Shown here: positions 20,333 through 33,070 of the stretch, in pieces
Layout of the letters: each line of letters starts with the position of its first letter
How positions within the stretch are numbered: position 1 is the first letter of the stretch
DNA from: Rehmannia glutinosa
Lineage: Eukaryota > Streptophyta > Magnoliopsida > Lamiales > Orobanchaceae
Assembly: GCA_016081115.2 (NCBI GenBank)
Contig: CM071932.1
Coordinates: forward strand, 57,548,659 to 57,612,658
DNA length: 64,000 nucleotides
Reading direction: 5' to 3'
The notes under the pieces: generated by a model
What the model saw: only the letters and a program-made list of their open reading frames with translations
Databases searched by the model: none
Told to the model about the DNA's origin: nothing
Program-made: the position numbers and the translations under genes

Positions 20333-23300
20333 AGAACACTTCATCTCCTTCATTTTGTCTCCTTCTTTCATCTTGGTCAAGATCATCTTCTTCTCTTCTT
20401 CTCTTCTTCTCGTCATCATTTGCCTTCTTTTTCTTCTCATATGCCTTCGGGCACTTCATCTTTCCTTATTCTTTCTGTCTCTCCCGCCATAGCTGAGTTT
20501 GTCTCTTGTTTTCTTCTTCTATCCTTCTTGCATACTCGGCGTTGGTTTTTGGCCACTTGCAAGTTCGCCACATGGTCAAGCCCGGCCAGTAGATCCCTCC
20601 TTTCTTTCCGGATCTACGTATTCAATATTCTTGGGCGAGGCCAGTCCGAAGCTTCTTCCTCCTCGCCGCTTCTTCCTCTACCTCGGGCGTATCTTGCCTT
20701 TGGGGCCTTCTTCTTTCCGGTGAGTGCTCGGCGGAGTGACCAGCAGAGAGTGATAGGTTGTCTGTTGTCTGTCGGCTTCTTCACATAGTGTGAGACCCTT
20801 TTCCCAAGTCTGGATCCCAAGCTTGAGCAAGGACAAATTTGCAAAATAACCTTGATTCGAGCGTTTTGAATTCGTCAAGCGATCTTGGCTCTGTCCCGAC
20901 ATCGAAATGGCATACGTGTCTCTGTCAACTGGAATGCCTCCGTGTTCTTTCAAAATGTTCATCACCCTGGCATCCATTCTTCCTTCCACCTCCTTCATCC
21001 CTGCTTCAATTTCTTTTCTCTTCTCGGCCATAGATACTGAGTGTTGGAGTGGCGAGTCACGGGGAGTTTTCGCTTATAATGTCACCGTGTGTGAGGACCT
21101 GTTGGGGGTTTGTGCAATCATCAAGGTCATATTCTTTGATCCTTCCCCCTCGTGATTTTCCTTTCTTGATTTCAAAATTTCCTCGGTGATTTTCCTTCTC
21201 ATTTGTTCCTTGTCATTTGCTCCTTTCTTTTCGACTTGATTTTTTTGCTTTAAGGTATTCCTCTTCCCCCTTTTTGGCATCATCAAAGGATAGAGGAACC
21301 CCAGGGAACATCTTTGGCAAGCATGAAGTCGAGTCTTCGATGGTTGAATTTTGCTTCAAGTCACTGCGTTGTATCTTTGCACGGAATTGACCGAGTAGCG
21401 TTGGATTCTATTTGAAATCGGCTTCATCTCGGCCATGAGAAGGCTGAATTTTCTTGTCATGTGTTCTTCCAAACGCGTATATCATTTGCATTTCGCTCAC
21501 GCAGGCTGAGCTTGATCTCGGCGGTGTGAGCTTCGTGCATATATGTTCAATGTGTTCCGCAGACTTCGTTTCGCGTCAACATTTTCGACTCTCCACACCA
21601 CGACTTGTTGAATAATTATGCGAAGTATCTCACTGTTCCACACGCATTGATTCTTCTTTGTTGCCACCATTCCCTTATCGATTGTGATGCCTCTCAAGTC
21701 ATTTGTAAGGTTGGCATCTCTGTTGTCCGGCGCATATCCAAGGAGGCGATGCCTCTCCATCTTTTCAACTTCAAAGAAAGAGTGCCTTGAACACTTCTCG
21801 TACCTCGGTGATTCTTACATTGCGGTGATGGCCATCTGTCGTCCCGAAATCGAAGTCTACTGGAACAATGGTGCCACGAGTGAAAACAGGAGCTGGTGCG
21901 TGGTAGCGTGCTTGCTCATTTTCGACTCTTCGTGTAGTTACGGTATCTCCGGTGAGAATGGGAAGGATTCCACAAAGGATTCATCACCGCCATCCGGGAT
22001 TTGTTCGATGATAAGCGGTGGACGTGAAGTTCTTTCGGGAATCGATCCGGTGTAGCTTGAGGAGCCGGAGCGGTGGTCTCTGGTTGGTGGGTTTTGTGGT
22101 GCGATGGGCTCGGCTTGCCGAGCCTCAATTTTATCTTAACAACCGTTGGTCTCGGTGATTTCTCCTTTTGAGTAAGAGGCGGTCCTCGGCCTTATCGAAG
22201 CGTCATCGGACGATGATGAGATTTCCATTGGTGGCTCATCATCAAAATTAAAGGTCGACGAGTAGTCTTGGGATCGACTTGCTCGTGCCGGAACATCCAT
22301 GGTGAGTCTTTTGGATTTGTCATGGGAGTCGACTCGGCTTCCTCTTCGCCTTCCGATCCCGAGAAAGGTGACATCGGGGTTGCCCTGGGAATCATGAAGT
22401 GCGCGATCTCCTTCTCGGATGGATCGATGGTTGCGGGAGGGATGTTCTCTAACAGTGTGTTACCCCGGGAAGTCTCAACCTCCCGTGGGCCTTCATTTCC
22501 TCCGGCAGTCTCTCTGCTGCGAGGCTTGGTCTCCCTTTCGACGGTGTCGGTGTCTTAGGGTCTTCTACTGATGGCATCCATTGGAGTCTCAACCCCATGG
22601 ATTGCGCTTTCATTGCCAGTGTTAACTCCCCCGGTACATTCCTTCCGTGCCTCTCGCATCGCGGCGTCATTAGCCTTTCAGAGTGTTGGCACCTCTGGTG
22701 AGACAGTCTCAAGCTATCGAGCTTCGTTGATGGCAACTTCTGTTCTTCTTTGTGTTTGAGTTTTCTTTGCTTCGCCTCCTACATTCCTTGTGGAGTCATC
22801 TGCAAAGCATCCTCCGACCTTGCTGCGGTGGAGGAGTTCCCCCCCGGTGGAGCACCCGGTGAGTGACTTGGAGTGGGGTCACTCGTCTCCAAACTCCCGG
22901 CTGTTGCGGTTGATGGTTCAGCCGTTGGGGCGGTGGTGGCACACCTTCAATAGGGGTTGGCTCGATTGGGGTCCCCACTAGCTTGATTTCATCGCCAGTT
23001 CCTTATTGCCTTCTTCCGAGTTAGTGGGGAAGTGGTAGCAAAGAACATCGTGGCTATTTTTGAACCACTCCCATTGGATCGATTTCACCGTGTGTTCGGA
23101 GGACTCTCCTGGTCCCTCCATCGGTCTTTGCTCGTGAAGGATTCTTGATTCACGCAATGCTTCTGCATCCGCAATTTTACGTGGCGGCATTCTCAGTTCC
23201 TCGTCACTTTCGGAGAAGACATCAAGGAGAGGATGGAAGTGTTACGTAGTGCGGAGATAGAGGCGATACTTGCCTTTTCTCGCTTCGGCTTCTTGACTTG

Positions 23301-24830
23301 CTTTTCTCTCTCCGTGTCCTTGTAGATCTGCGAGAATATTCAAGCAGTTGTCTTCATCTAGAGTGGGAGCACAGTAGATAATCGAGGAAATTTAGCAGAT
23401 TCCTCTTCTTCTTCTATGAATTCAGGCCGTTGGAACTGTTCCTTGACTTGCTCAACTTCCATTTTCTCCACTCACGCAGACGATTCGGATGTCGGGTAAG
23501 GTGGAGATAGGATCATTACATCACTATCTGCTTGGGTTTGGTTCTTCTTGAGTTTGTTTGTGTGAGCTGTTTGTGTCTTGAGGTTGCCTCTGTGATCACC
23601 TTCAGAGACTTCATTGTTTCATCAATTACATCCGGAGACTCTACTTCTCCGGTAGTCTCTCGTATTTGTGCTAGCTGAGTAGCCGACTCAATTTGGTTTC
23701 TCTGCTCGGATTGCTTTACAAGTCTTCTTCGTCTCTTGGTCTGTACCGGAGGGATTTACAGTTCGAGAGACGGTGTCCTCTCGAGTCTTGGGCGGGGGCC
23801 GGTGCTTGTGTTTGTTTCGAGGAGCTGGCCGTCTAGGTTTGTCGATCTCCTCTTTTTGACGATCGAGAGAAGGAATTTGTGAGTCCTTCTCGACCGGCGC
23901 TTGCTGCGGGCGGGTGACACGTTTTGCAGGCGGTGACTCGCTGCGGGCAGTGCATGTTTGGTTTTCTTTCTTTGGGGGGAGACTTCTTAGCGTGCAGGGC
24001 GACTTTCTTCTTGGTTGGAGAGGAAGCGGTTTGTGTCTTGGGGTGGTGATTCCCCACCGGTGTCACTCTCTTGGCGTATGCACGCTTCGAGCACCGAGAG
24101 ATTAGCTCACGAACATCCTCTTGTTAACATGGAAAGCTTTCCCATGTCTAAGAGGTACTCCTTTCACCTCCAATAGCCGCCAATCACTAGGCCATATCCC
24201 AGGGATCCTCCAAATGACCCATCTTCTTTGAAGGACTTGTTTCCCAGCGTTTTGGCAGAGTCTGCTTTGTAGATAAACTCATCCGGTTTATCTTCTTTTC
24301 TTCGATTATTGCAGCCATCGCGATCAATTTTGCCTTTGTGATTGGTCAAAGCTGCCAAATTTGATGTCGATACACTTGGCAACAATGTCCAACAATTTGT
24401 GATAATCTTTCTTCCGATCTCTTGTTTTTGTGTACATTATTTTGTCGGCAACATCGGACTTGGCTATTTCTTTCCATCGTCGGCCCAAGTTTACATCGGC
24501 CTCTTTGATCTCGGATGCTCCCTCTGCTTTGGTAGTGAGCAATATTCAGCCAAATCCTTGCCTTTTTGTGATAGTCATTGTTTCCGTGAGCAGATGACTT
24601 GATTCCTTCGTCGTGAATTTCAGCATTCACGTAAAATTGTGCGACCTCCTACACATAGGTCATAGGATACTCAGTGTTAGAAAGCGGTTTTGATCTGCCG
24701 TTTCTAGTTTCTCCGCGATTTTCTTCACCAGGGTGTCGTCGGACCCCTGCTTCACCATTCCGTCGAAATCCACGGTCGAACCGGTGTGGATTTGTTTTCC
24801 CAACTTGGTAAAGTCATATGTTGGTGCCAT
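20333..24830 (-). pseudogene. Third ORF of element D
   Basis: Same gene as B 8225-12882 and F 50057-40479. From ATG 24830 it opens MAPTYDFTKLGKQIHTG..VDFDGMVKQG, matching the other two copies. Further conserved parts: EADVNLGRRWKEIAK..KKDYHKLLDIVAKCIDIKFGSF (24324-24542), a Lys/Pro-rich segment (about 23830-24060), an acidic Val/Glu/Thr-rich region (about 22450-23200), a LGYAPDNRDANLTNDLRGI segment (about 21650-21760, cf. DNRDANITGDIRG in B) and a charged tail YEKKKKANDDEKKRRREED (about 20380-20440). Many frame changes; the exact stop is uncertain. Function unknown. CG pairs are more frequent here than in B and F. Confidence 0.65.
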
Positions 24831-25380
24831 TTCTCGAGAATAATTTCAAGAAAAATTGAGAAATAGATTTGAAGTTTGATAGGGTTTCGAGAGTGTTTGC
24901 CTTTGCTTTTTGAGAGAGAGATTGAACAGTTTTAGAAGTGTGAGAGAGAAACGGACGAAAAATGGTTTAAATATGGTTTATGAAAGGGCGTGCAGGACGG
25001 TTTTGAATCGTGATCGAAATCAACGGCTTGGATTTCGCACGCATATTGAGCGATTCATGTCTCGTATTTAATGCGGCAAAGCATTTATATCCAATCATAA
25101 GCTTGGTGTGCGGCTTTATGTGCGTACACATCATCATTATCTTTGACGTGTTCCTTAAAACATTCCCGCTTAGTCAAAACGATTTGCGTTTTTGTCATTT
25201 TGCTCATAAGTTATTGACTTATCTCTTAGGCCGATTTAACTCGCTTCTCACATTTCTCTTAGTGACTCATTTCTCGGTGACTTGGTATAGTTGACTTTTC
25301 CGATCTGGTGATTTCTTGAGCTAGTTTTTGTTTTCAGCTCTTTCTCATCTTCTTTCTGTTTCATTTCTTTTCTTTGACTC
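24831..25380 (-). promoter_or_regulatory. Putative internal promoter and leader of the third ORF, element D
   Basis: The minus strand carries a TATA-like CATATTTAAACC (plus 24964-24975) about 140 bp before ATG 24830, a CT-rich leader with AAACCCTA, and upstream a block with TTTAATGCGG..AAAGCATTTATATC and TGTACACAT-like sequences shared with B and F. The ACGT/TGACG element is present as TTGACGTG (plus about 25143-25150). Position and spacing match B and F, but the sequence is more diverged. Confidence 0.5.
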
Positions 25381-26960
25381 TTACGTGTCTCGGCTTAGCT
25401 CAATGAGCCCCAACTCATGTTTGAGTTCTTCAAATCTTGACTCACATAATGGTTTTGTGAAGATGTCGGCTAGTTGCTTATCAGTTGAGATATATTCCAA
25501 GATAATGTCCTTCTTTTCAACATGATCTCTTATGAAATGATATCGACATCTATATGTTTTGTTCTTGAGTGCAACACGAGATTTTGGGTGATTGCAATGG
25601 CACTTGTGTTATCACACATGATTGGAATTTCTTTTTCTTCAACTTCATAATCTCTCATTTCTTTGTCTCATCCATAGGATTTGAGCACAACTTGTTTGCC
25701 GCAACTATGTATTCGCCTCAATTTGTAGAGGTGGCTATTGAGTTTTGCTTCTTGCTAAACCAGAAATTAGTCTGTTTCCAAGCATTTGACATGTGCACGA
25801 AGTACTTTTCTGTCCACTCTGCATCCAAAGATAGTCGAGTCGAATAGCCAATTAGCTTGAATCCACCTTCCTTTGGATACCATAGCCCTACTTCTTGGCT
25901 TCCTTTTAAGTATCTCAATATTCTCTTAGCTGCAGTCATATGGCTCTCTTTTGGAGCAGATTGAAATCTTGCACATACACCTACAGCAAAGGTGATGTAC
26001 GGCTGCTAGTGAGATAGAGCGATGATCCAATAAGTGCTTTCGTATCTTGTTTGATCTCTGAGGCTTGCCATCTGCGTCCATGTCCATTTTGTGATGTGTT
26101 CATTGGTATTTTTACAGAAGACTTCTCCTCCATACCAAATTTCTTCATTAAATCTCTGGTGTATTTTGTTTGACTTACAAAGGTTCCATCCTTCAGCTGT
26201 TTCACTTGAAGTCCAAGGAAAAATGTCAGCTCTCCCATCATGCTCATTTCAAATTTACTTTGCATGAGGTTTGAGAATTTTTCACACAGCTCTTTGTTAG
26301 TGGATCCAAAAATGATGTCATCCACATATATTTGAACAAGCGTATACTCTTCTTGTCTTGAATTCGAAAAGTGTTCTATCCACTTTTCCTTTAGTGAATC
26401 CATTTTCGATTAGGAATTGTGACAGGTATCATACCATGCTCACGGGTGCCTGTTTCAATCCATACAGGGCTTTCTTGAGTTTGTACACTTTGTCTCCAAG
26501 AGTCTTCCTGCTCAAATCCTAGAGGTTGTTCAACATACACTTCTTCTTCCAATAATCCATTCAGAATGCACTTTTTACATCCATTTGATATACAATGAAA
26601 TCTTTGTGAGCTGCATAGGCAAGAAACATCCTTATGGCTTCCAATCTTGCTACAGTGCAAATGTTTCATCAAAATCTATTCCTTCTTCTTGGCAATATCC
26701 TTTGGCTACCAGTCTTGCTTTGTTTCTTACCACAGATCCTTCCTCGTTCATCTTATTTCGAATACCCATTTGGTTCCAATAACATTTTGATGTATGGGTC
26801 TTTGTACTAATTCCCATACTTTATTTCTCTCAAACGATTGACTCTTCTTGCATAGCTTGAATCCAATGTGTGTCATCCAATGCTTGTGACACATCTTTGG
26901 GCTCTATCTGCGAGATGAAGCATGTGAACATTGCTTCTTGTTGAGTTCGGATCTTGTCTT
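25381..26960 (-). pseudogene. pol: RT and RNase H of pol, element D
   Basis: Motifs on the minus strand: QIYVDDIIFGSTNKELCEKF (YVDD at plus 26317-26328), GELTFFLGLQVKQL, KYTRDLMKKFGMEEKSSVKIPMNTS, and AAKRILRYLKGSQEVGLWYPKEG in the connection region (about 25870-25939). The RNase H tail ends ELKHELGLIELSRDT at a stop on plus 25381-25383. Frameshifts break the upstream RT (for example near 26390-26500 and 26580-26700). The open stretch 25981-26403 covers the YVDD core. Confidence 0.85.
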
Positions 26961-27474
26961 GACACCTTCTCTCATGTCTCCAATGACAAGTTCGGTGGAT
27001 GGTCTCTCGGCCATCTTACGTCGAGGTTGAAGTAAGTTAGCTGGATTGATCGACTTGCGGTTGTGTTCTTTGGGTCGGCTCTCTCGTGATCACTCAGTGC
27101 AGATTCTCCATTTGCTTTTGAGATTGGCTATCTCATCTTCTTCGAATTGATAATCCCCTTGACTTGAAGATAGGGACTCTTCGAAGGTTGGATGTTTGAA
27201 CTTATCGGTGACTCTTCAATGTCTTCTCCATTTATGTTTGGCTCATCGAATACTACATGAATGGATTCTTCTGTAACCATAGTTCTTTTGTTGAGTATTC
27301 AGTAGGCTTTGCTTTTGGTGAGTATCTAAGAAGATACCTCATCGACTTTAGCATCAAAGGCCTTTAGGTTATCTTTGCCATTATTATGGATGAAGCATTT
27401 ACATCCAAATATCTGAAATATGCAACATTTGGTTTTCTTCGATCCGGATCTCATAGGGAGTCTTTGTCATTTGC

Positions 27475-28520
27475 CTATTTATCATACATCTCTTTTGGGT
27501 GTAGCAGTGTGTTGATTGCTTGACCCCAAAACCTTTTTGGTAACCCCGCTTGACCTAACATGGTCCTTGCTTTGCTTCTTTGAGGGTTCTGCTTTTTCTT
27601 TCTCGCAACTCCATTCTGTTTTGTGGAGTCCTTGCGGTGATAGTTCATGACCAATACCATTCTCAACACAAGATCTTGAGTTATTATTCCATTGACAAAC
27701 TCGGTTCCTCTATCCGATCTTATTTTGATAATGGTTTGACTCTTCTCATTTTGTATCCTCTTCATCATTTGTGGTAGCTTTTGTAGAGTTTCTTTCTTCT
27801 TGCACATGAATATTGTCCATGTATATCTTGAGTAGTCATCTACTACCACCAAGGTGTATTTCTTTCCACTTATGCTTTTTGGTTCCCTTTGGGCCAAATA
27901 GATCCATATGGCGGATGCAATATTCTTGTTGAGGATGGGCAAGTCTTTTCTTGGAACGACGACTTGATTTGTTTTCCCCCGACATGCATCACATATACTC
28001 TCCTTCTTGTATATCGAGTCCTGGAAGTCCTTCCACAAGATGACTTCTTGCTAGCTTATTAATCGTTTTGAAGTTCGGATGACTCGGCTTTTTTGTGCCA
28101 CGACCAACTTGATTCAATTTGTGCTCTTTGCTAGTAGACAGTCTTTGGGTGTTGCGAGTTGACCAATCCACTACATACATATTTCTCTGTCGCATCCTTG
28201 CAAAGACAACTTCATTAGTTTCAACATTTTTGATTTGGCATATTCCCATGTTGAATCCAACATTGTAGCCCTTGTCGCAGAGTTGACTAATGCTTAGTAA
28301 ATTGAAGTTTAGTCCTTCAACATATGCAACATCGTGATTTCTAAACCATTCCTCGGATGGATCCAATGCCTCTTATTTCACCAGGAGCTTCATTTCCTCC
28401 AAATATGACTTTGGCTCCTTTGACTTCCTTGAATTTTGATGATTTCTCTTATTTCTGTCATATGTCCGGGAACGGCCGCTATCCATGTACCAGGTTCCTT
28501 GGCACTCACTATTCCTTGAA
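27475..28520 (-). pseudogene. pol: Protease and integrase of pol, element D
   Basis: The protease motif W-Y-M-D-S-G lies near plus 28475-28495 with DSG intact; the protease core VAYVEGLNFNLLSISQLCD is at about 28260-28340. Integrase: C-D-A-C zinc pair near 27985, the HMDLFGP Asp in a shifted frame near 27890, IKIRSDRGTEF with the second Asp intact near 27710, and an NGVARKKK stretch where the expected catalytic Glu is lost (about 27590). Open 27475-28038 and 27989-28366, with a frame change between them. Confidence 0.8.
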
Positions 28521-28999
28521 CCCGCAATCAAGGAAATTAAGTTTTAGGTACCCATTCTTATGCGGGTCTGAGGGGTTAGAATTATAAGATGATCCAACCA
28601 ACCTATAGCCAAATGATTTGACTCTAAGAGGTTGCCATCTATCGATGCCATAATCATAATCAATCCTGGCAAATTGCTTGGGGAGTCAGGTTCATACAAA
28701 GTTTGTCTCTTTTTTGTCCGTATGCTGCATATGTGTTTTAGCAATTGCCTTTCTTGGGTAATTGTGGTGTCTTTGAGTGTAGTGCCTAGGTGCATATGTG
28801 TCTTTGATGAAAGCTCTTATGCTTTTGGAATGGCCTTTGTTGAGTTCTAGGCCTTTGCCATTTGGGCTTGTATTCCATAAGTCAGGTGATAGTTCACATT
28901 ATTCGATCGGCTTGGCTTGGATATTTTCTACCATTCCCATCATATGTATTTCTTTTATGAGTTTTAAGGATTTTTGGTAGCTCGCTTTTTCTTTTCTGA

Positions 29000-30870
29000 G
29001 TATTTTCTGTTTGGAGTCTCTTTGAGGACTCGGTGAATCTCTTCTGGTATCCTTTCAAAGACTCTCAATATTCATTTTCCTTTTCTTTTGTAACCAAGGC
29101 AGTTTGCTTAGTATTGTGCTTTGGATTGAAAGTGTGTGCATCATTTAGAGTTTTGGATTTTTCGGACTCTTCATGACTTGAAGATCCTTTTTCCAAAATT
29201 ACTCTTGAGGTTTGACATGGCACAAAGGAATTAAATCCTAAGCTGTCTTGTCTCCACATTCTCTTTGACTCATAATAAGATCATCCAATGATTTAGATGC
29301 CTTAGTGAATGAGGCAATAACATTTTTGAGGTCATTCTCCCTCTTTTCTATAGCGGCAATTTTCGCTTTATTAATTTAGCATTTTCGGCCTTTAAACTCT
29401 TATTCTCATCGGCTATTTGACTTAGAGTACTCGGCTCCTTAGTCGACTTTGAGTTTTGACTTTTGAGTAGGTTGTTTTCCTCATTCAATAGTGTGTGTGA
29501 GGTTTTAATGTGCTCAAAATCTTTCATCATTTTGCCTAATGAATCATAAAGATCAGTGGGTGATGAAGTGTGTGTGTCACGATCACTATCACTAGTGTCC
29601 GAGCTTGTTGAGTTAGATTGTACCTCATCTTCTTGATCTTGTTCTTTGGCCATTAAGCGGATCAAGGCTTCTTCTTCGAGTCACTTGAGTAGTCGGCTTC
29701 GCTTGCTCTCTGAGTCATTTGTCTCTCTTGACTTATTTGTCTCGGCCATCTCTGCGCCCATCATTGCCTTTTTCTTCTCTTGTCTTCTTTCTCTCAAGAC
29801 CTTTCTTTCTTCTTCGTTTTGTACTTGTTGACTACGAGGATATGAGCGATCAATGGCATAGTGACCTGGTTGTCTACAATTCCAACATAGATATTCAGCC
29901 TTTTGCTCGACTCTTTCTATTCTTGAGTTGTCGGCCCTTTGATACTCAACTTGTTGATGATCCATTCTCTTGGTTGGCCTATCATCCCTTGATTTGGGGG
30001 AGTGAGTGTCTTCTGGAGGATTCACCCTTTCCTCTCTTGTAGTTCTTGTTAAAGAACTTGTTAAATCTTTTAACCATTAGGGCTATTTTTCTTCCGGGTC
30101 AATTGCCTCTTTGACTTGATTCTCCTTCCATCTTTGACAACTATTTGTTTTGGGTGCAATTTGTCTCTTCTCAAGTCTTTCCTTCTCGGCTCAAACTCAT
30201 AGGCTTTGAGGTCCGAGAATAACTCATGGTTGGATGTCTTTGATAGGTCCATGGAATGTCTCGGTGCCATGACCTTCATCTCCCATTCATTTGGAAGACT
30301 TTTCGGGATCTTCATACACATTTCTTCGTGTATATTCCTTTCCAAAGTGAAGATGACTCATTTGTGATTTAGTAAATCGAGCATCCAGTTGATCCAGGTT
30401 TTCTCCGAGATCATTTTAAAGTTCTCAAATTTTTGTCTGACCACTTTGAAAGTTTGTTTTCTTTGATTTGCTCACGAGCCTTCACAAATCAATGTCGGTT
30501 TGTCCCCCAGATTTCTTAGCATTTGTTTTGCAAGATTTCACTTTATTGAACATGGCTTTGTCCAAGGTTTTGTAGAGAATATCCTTGGCTACATTGTCAG
30601 GTTGTATCTTTTTTCTGTCATCATTAGTCCACTCGGTTCTTGGTTTTTCAACCATGGTCCTGGTGTGCAGATCTTTCATCTTCTTCCCCTTCGGTTTTGC
30701 AACTCTTAAATGTGCAATTTGTGTTCACCTTTAATATTTGCAGAGGCCCATCTTCTATCACTATCCACATCTCATCATGTAATCTTTGATAGATGAGCTC
30801 GCATACGAAATTTCCAATCATCAAATTCTTCAATAGTGAACATAGGAATGCGTGTTAGATTTGCTTCCAT
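29000..30870 (-). pseudogene. gag: gag of element D
   Basis: ATG at 30870, product opening MEANLTRIPMFTIEEF. Further parts: KVMAPRHSMDLSKTSNHELF (about 30200-30290), a zinc knuckle C-WN-C-RQPG-H-YAID-R near 29845-29890 (last Cys now Arg), an acidic Ser/Asp run and coiled coil TSHTLLNEENNLLKSQNS (29348-29665), then degraded basic sequence. Frame changes separate the pieces. Like B and F it combines a zinc knuckle and a downstream coiled coil, as in Sirevirus Gag. Confidence 0.82.
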
Positions 30871-30985
30871 GATAATAATTTTTAATGAAAGAAAAGAGTT
30901 TTGAAAGTTTAAGTACTAAAGCGGACTTTTGAAAAGTTTGGAGATCTAGTTCGAGAACCGGTGCGGAGGGTTCAATGAACCAACC

Positions 30986-30997
30986 GCTCCGATACCA
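30986..30997 (-). other. Primer-binding site of element D
   Basis: The minus strand reads TGGTATCGGAGC, one base off the initiator tRNA-Met complement TGGTATCAGAGC, two bases inside the 5' LTR. Confidence 0.88.
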
Positions 30998-30999
30998 CT

Positions 31000-32540
31000 T
31001 GTAGGTCCCAAGGGGTGTAAGTGTAAGGTTTAGAAGGGGGGGTTGAATAAACCTACCAAATTTTCGATTTAGGCCTTTTAAATCTCTGAGTTCTACACAC
31101 ATTTGTGTCTTGATGGGACGATCGAATTAGTCACTCGGTAGAGTTAATCTCTCAATGAGACTCGGTGAAATTGAGTCATTAGTAGAGTAACTCAATTTGT
31201 TGACTATAATTTGACTTAGTTGTGGTTTTGTTTTCAATGGAAGACTTAACACCCTTAAGTTGGTTTAAGCAAGTTTTTACAACTTGATTTAGTACTTATA
31301 GATTATCGGATGGATAGCAAATTTATCGTGAGATATAAGCAATTAAAAGTGCAGATATTTAAATCTTTGTAAAGTAAATGACACAAAGATAAAGTTTTTA
31401 TAGAGGTTCGAAGATGGGGTAATTCTTCTACTCCTCTCTTCTCCAACTCCTGGAGGAATCCACTAAGTAATGATCAGTTTACAAAGTGGTAATCCAGATA
31501 CAAGTCTTGATCACAACACCCGACTTGATCCTTTGGGACTCGTCTGGAGACGCCTTGATCACTCAGTGGCTTCTAAATGCGACTCGGCTTCTTCACAGGC
31601 AGTGCCTTGCTACTCTGACTCACTTGCTCAAGCACTTTGGATTTGATCACGAAGCCCTCCAAACGCTTAAGACTTGGTTCGCCTTGAACCTTTCTACAAT
31701 CCTTCTTGGAGTGTAGACCCCTTGTTTTCAGTAGTTTCCTCTTCAATCGATTGAAGTTCTCTTTCCTTCACAGGTAAGTGTTGGATTGATGTTCTTCGAG
31801 ATGTAGGCTTGAGGATTGAGAATATTTCAATTTTGATAAGCTTGTAAATCTCACGTGTGTGTCATCCACGCATCATAATTTTCTCAATCAAACTCCTCGG
31901 CCTTTTATAGTGAACTTTCAAAAATTTGCCCGTTGAAGAGATAGGCTCATTTTTGAAAATCACTTTGCGATCGTTGGTTTGCACTTCTTGGAATTGCCAT
32001 TTCCTCGTATGAAATGTTTTATCACCTTTTCAGAGTTCGACACGGTGTAGTGCTTCCCATTGGTTCATTTCTTTGCACGCTCGGGTGAGCACTCCAAGAA
32101 AGGTAGTATGAAGATATTACTTGTTTAAGTAAATCTCTTGATTTACGTACAACGGTTCTTTTTCGATTATCTCGACTTGATCAATTTCCTCGCTTTCCCA
32201 GGTGACTTAGAGTCGACTTCCAATCATGGATGACTCTTCGTCACTTCATCTTGAGACTTGGCCTCTCTTGAGTTGACTTGGTGATGTTTCACAATTTTTG
32301 CATCTCATTGCTTCTTGATCGAGTTCTGTCGCTTTTCTTTGTTGTACTCAATTTGTCTCACAGCAGAGTTTTCCTTCAAGCCCTCGGTTGTCTTCTTGCA
32401 AGTTGGAGCGTAGGCGACTTAACTCGGCTTGGCCGACTCTAATTGTTACAATACATTTCAAAGCAAGAATTGGGGAACCAACTTTCTATTCTAAGTTTTA
32501 CATGGCATTCATCAAAATCTAAACAATAAAATTCCTAACA
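31000..32540 (-). repeat. 5' LTR of element D
   Basis: 1,541 bp, TGTAGGTCCC ... TTCCTAACA, followed by the aaccc duplication. The TATA box (minus TATAAAAGG) at 31911-31919 would start the genomic RNA towards gag. Confidence 0.93.
31911..31919 (-). promoter_or_regulatory. TATA box of the D 5' LTR
   Basis: Plus strand CCTTTTATA, identical in the 3' LTR at 19447-19455 and in the F LTR at 63544-63552. Confidence 0.7.
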
Positions 32541-32584
32541 AACCCCCCTTCTAGACTTAACTTAAATAGACCTTGGGACCTACA
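32541..32584 (+). repeat. Solo LTR C, right end, with the right D target duplication
   Basis: aaccc (32541-32545, the second copy of the D target site) and then CCCTTCTAGACTTAACTT to GACCTTGGGACCTACA. This is the expected terminus of a sense-oriented family LTR and completes the C LTR that stops at 18543. Confidence 0.85.
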
Positions 32585-32760
32585 TATACATATATAACAT
32601 GGTTAATACACCACGTCATATGAGATAATGTGTATATATAATATCACGTTATATATCGTTATCTCATACAACGTGGTATATATATATTATAACATGTTAT
32701 TTGCATATAGATCATACAATTATATAATATAATGTGTTAACTTTACAATGTTTCTATTTT
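32585..32760. repeat. Hairpin-rich array, right side of solo LTR C
   Basis: Continuation of the CACGTTAT/ATAACGTG tract seen up to 16621, more diverged (ATATCACGTTATATATCG, ACAACGTGGTATAT). Confidence 0.6.
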
Positions 32761-33070
32761 CAATAAATTTGCATATATAACATGAACTAATGTGCGAAGT
32801 TTGCAAGTTCTACTGTCTAGAATAATTTGATAAATAAGACACATTACTTCCAAATGTTGTTCACTTTGTGGAATTTATGAGACGAGAGCAGCAGAGAAGA
32901 GAGAAAGAAGAAAGAGGAAATAAAGAGAAAGAATTGGGAGAAAGAAGAAAGAGAATGAACTTTAGATCTGAAATAAAGGAACCTACCTACTTTTTGAGGA
33001 ATTAAGGGCATTTGGGTAAAAGGCCACCAAAAGTGGGTAGAAAAGATAATTTCTTATTTTTTAGGTCAAA

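Larger units (their letters stand above)
18544..32540 (-). mobile_element. Element D: structurally complete 14 kb Sirevirus-like element with a third ORF
   Basis: Length 13,997 bp, bounded by LTRs at 18544-20085 and 31000-32540 and a perfect 5 bp duplication. Minus-strand order: 5' LTR, PBS, gag (from 30870), protease, integrase, RT, RNase H (end about 25381), spacer with a promoter-like region, third ORF (from 24830), PPT, 3' LTR. It is the only member with both ends intact in the window. All frames contain frameshifts, many in CG-rich positions, so true decay and assembly error cannot be separated here. Confidence 0.93.
14100..33070. mobile_element. Possible old MULE-like DNA transposon, split by C and D
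   Basis: The left end near 14110-14180 (ATCCACTTTTCTACCC ... AAATGCCCTTA) resembles the reverse complement of the right end near 32990-33055 (TTTTCTACCCACTTTT ... AAATGCCCTTA). Between them, after removing C and D, are a DUF1985 fragment, a possible MULE N-terminal fragment and CACGTT hairpin arrays on both sides. The terminal match is imperfect and no target duplication was found, so the unit is tentative. Confidence 0.35.

Noticed and set aside
20420..23000. Numerous Ser/Pro-rich plus-strand ORFs
   Set aside because: They are antisense to the third ORF of D, whose minus-strand frames match B and F.
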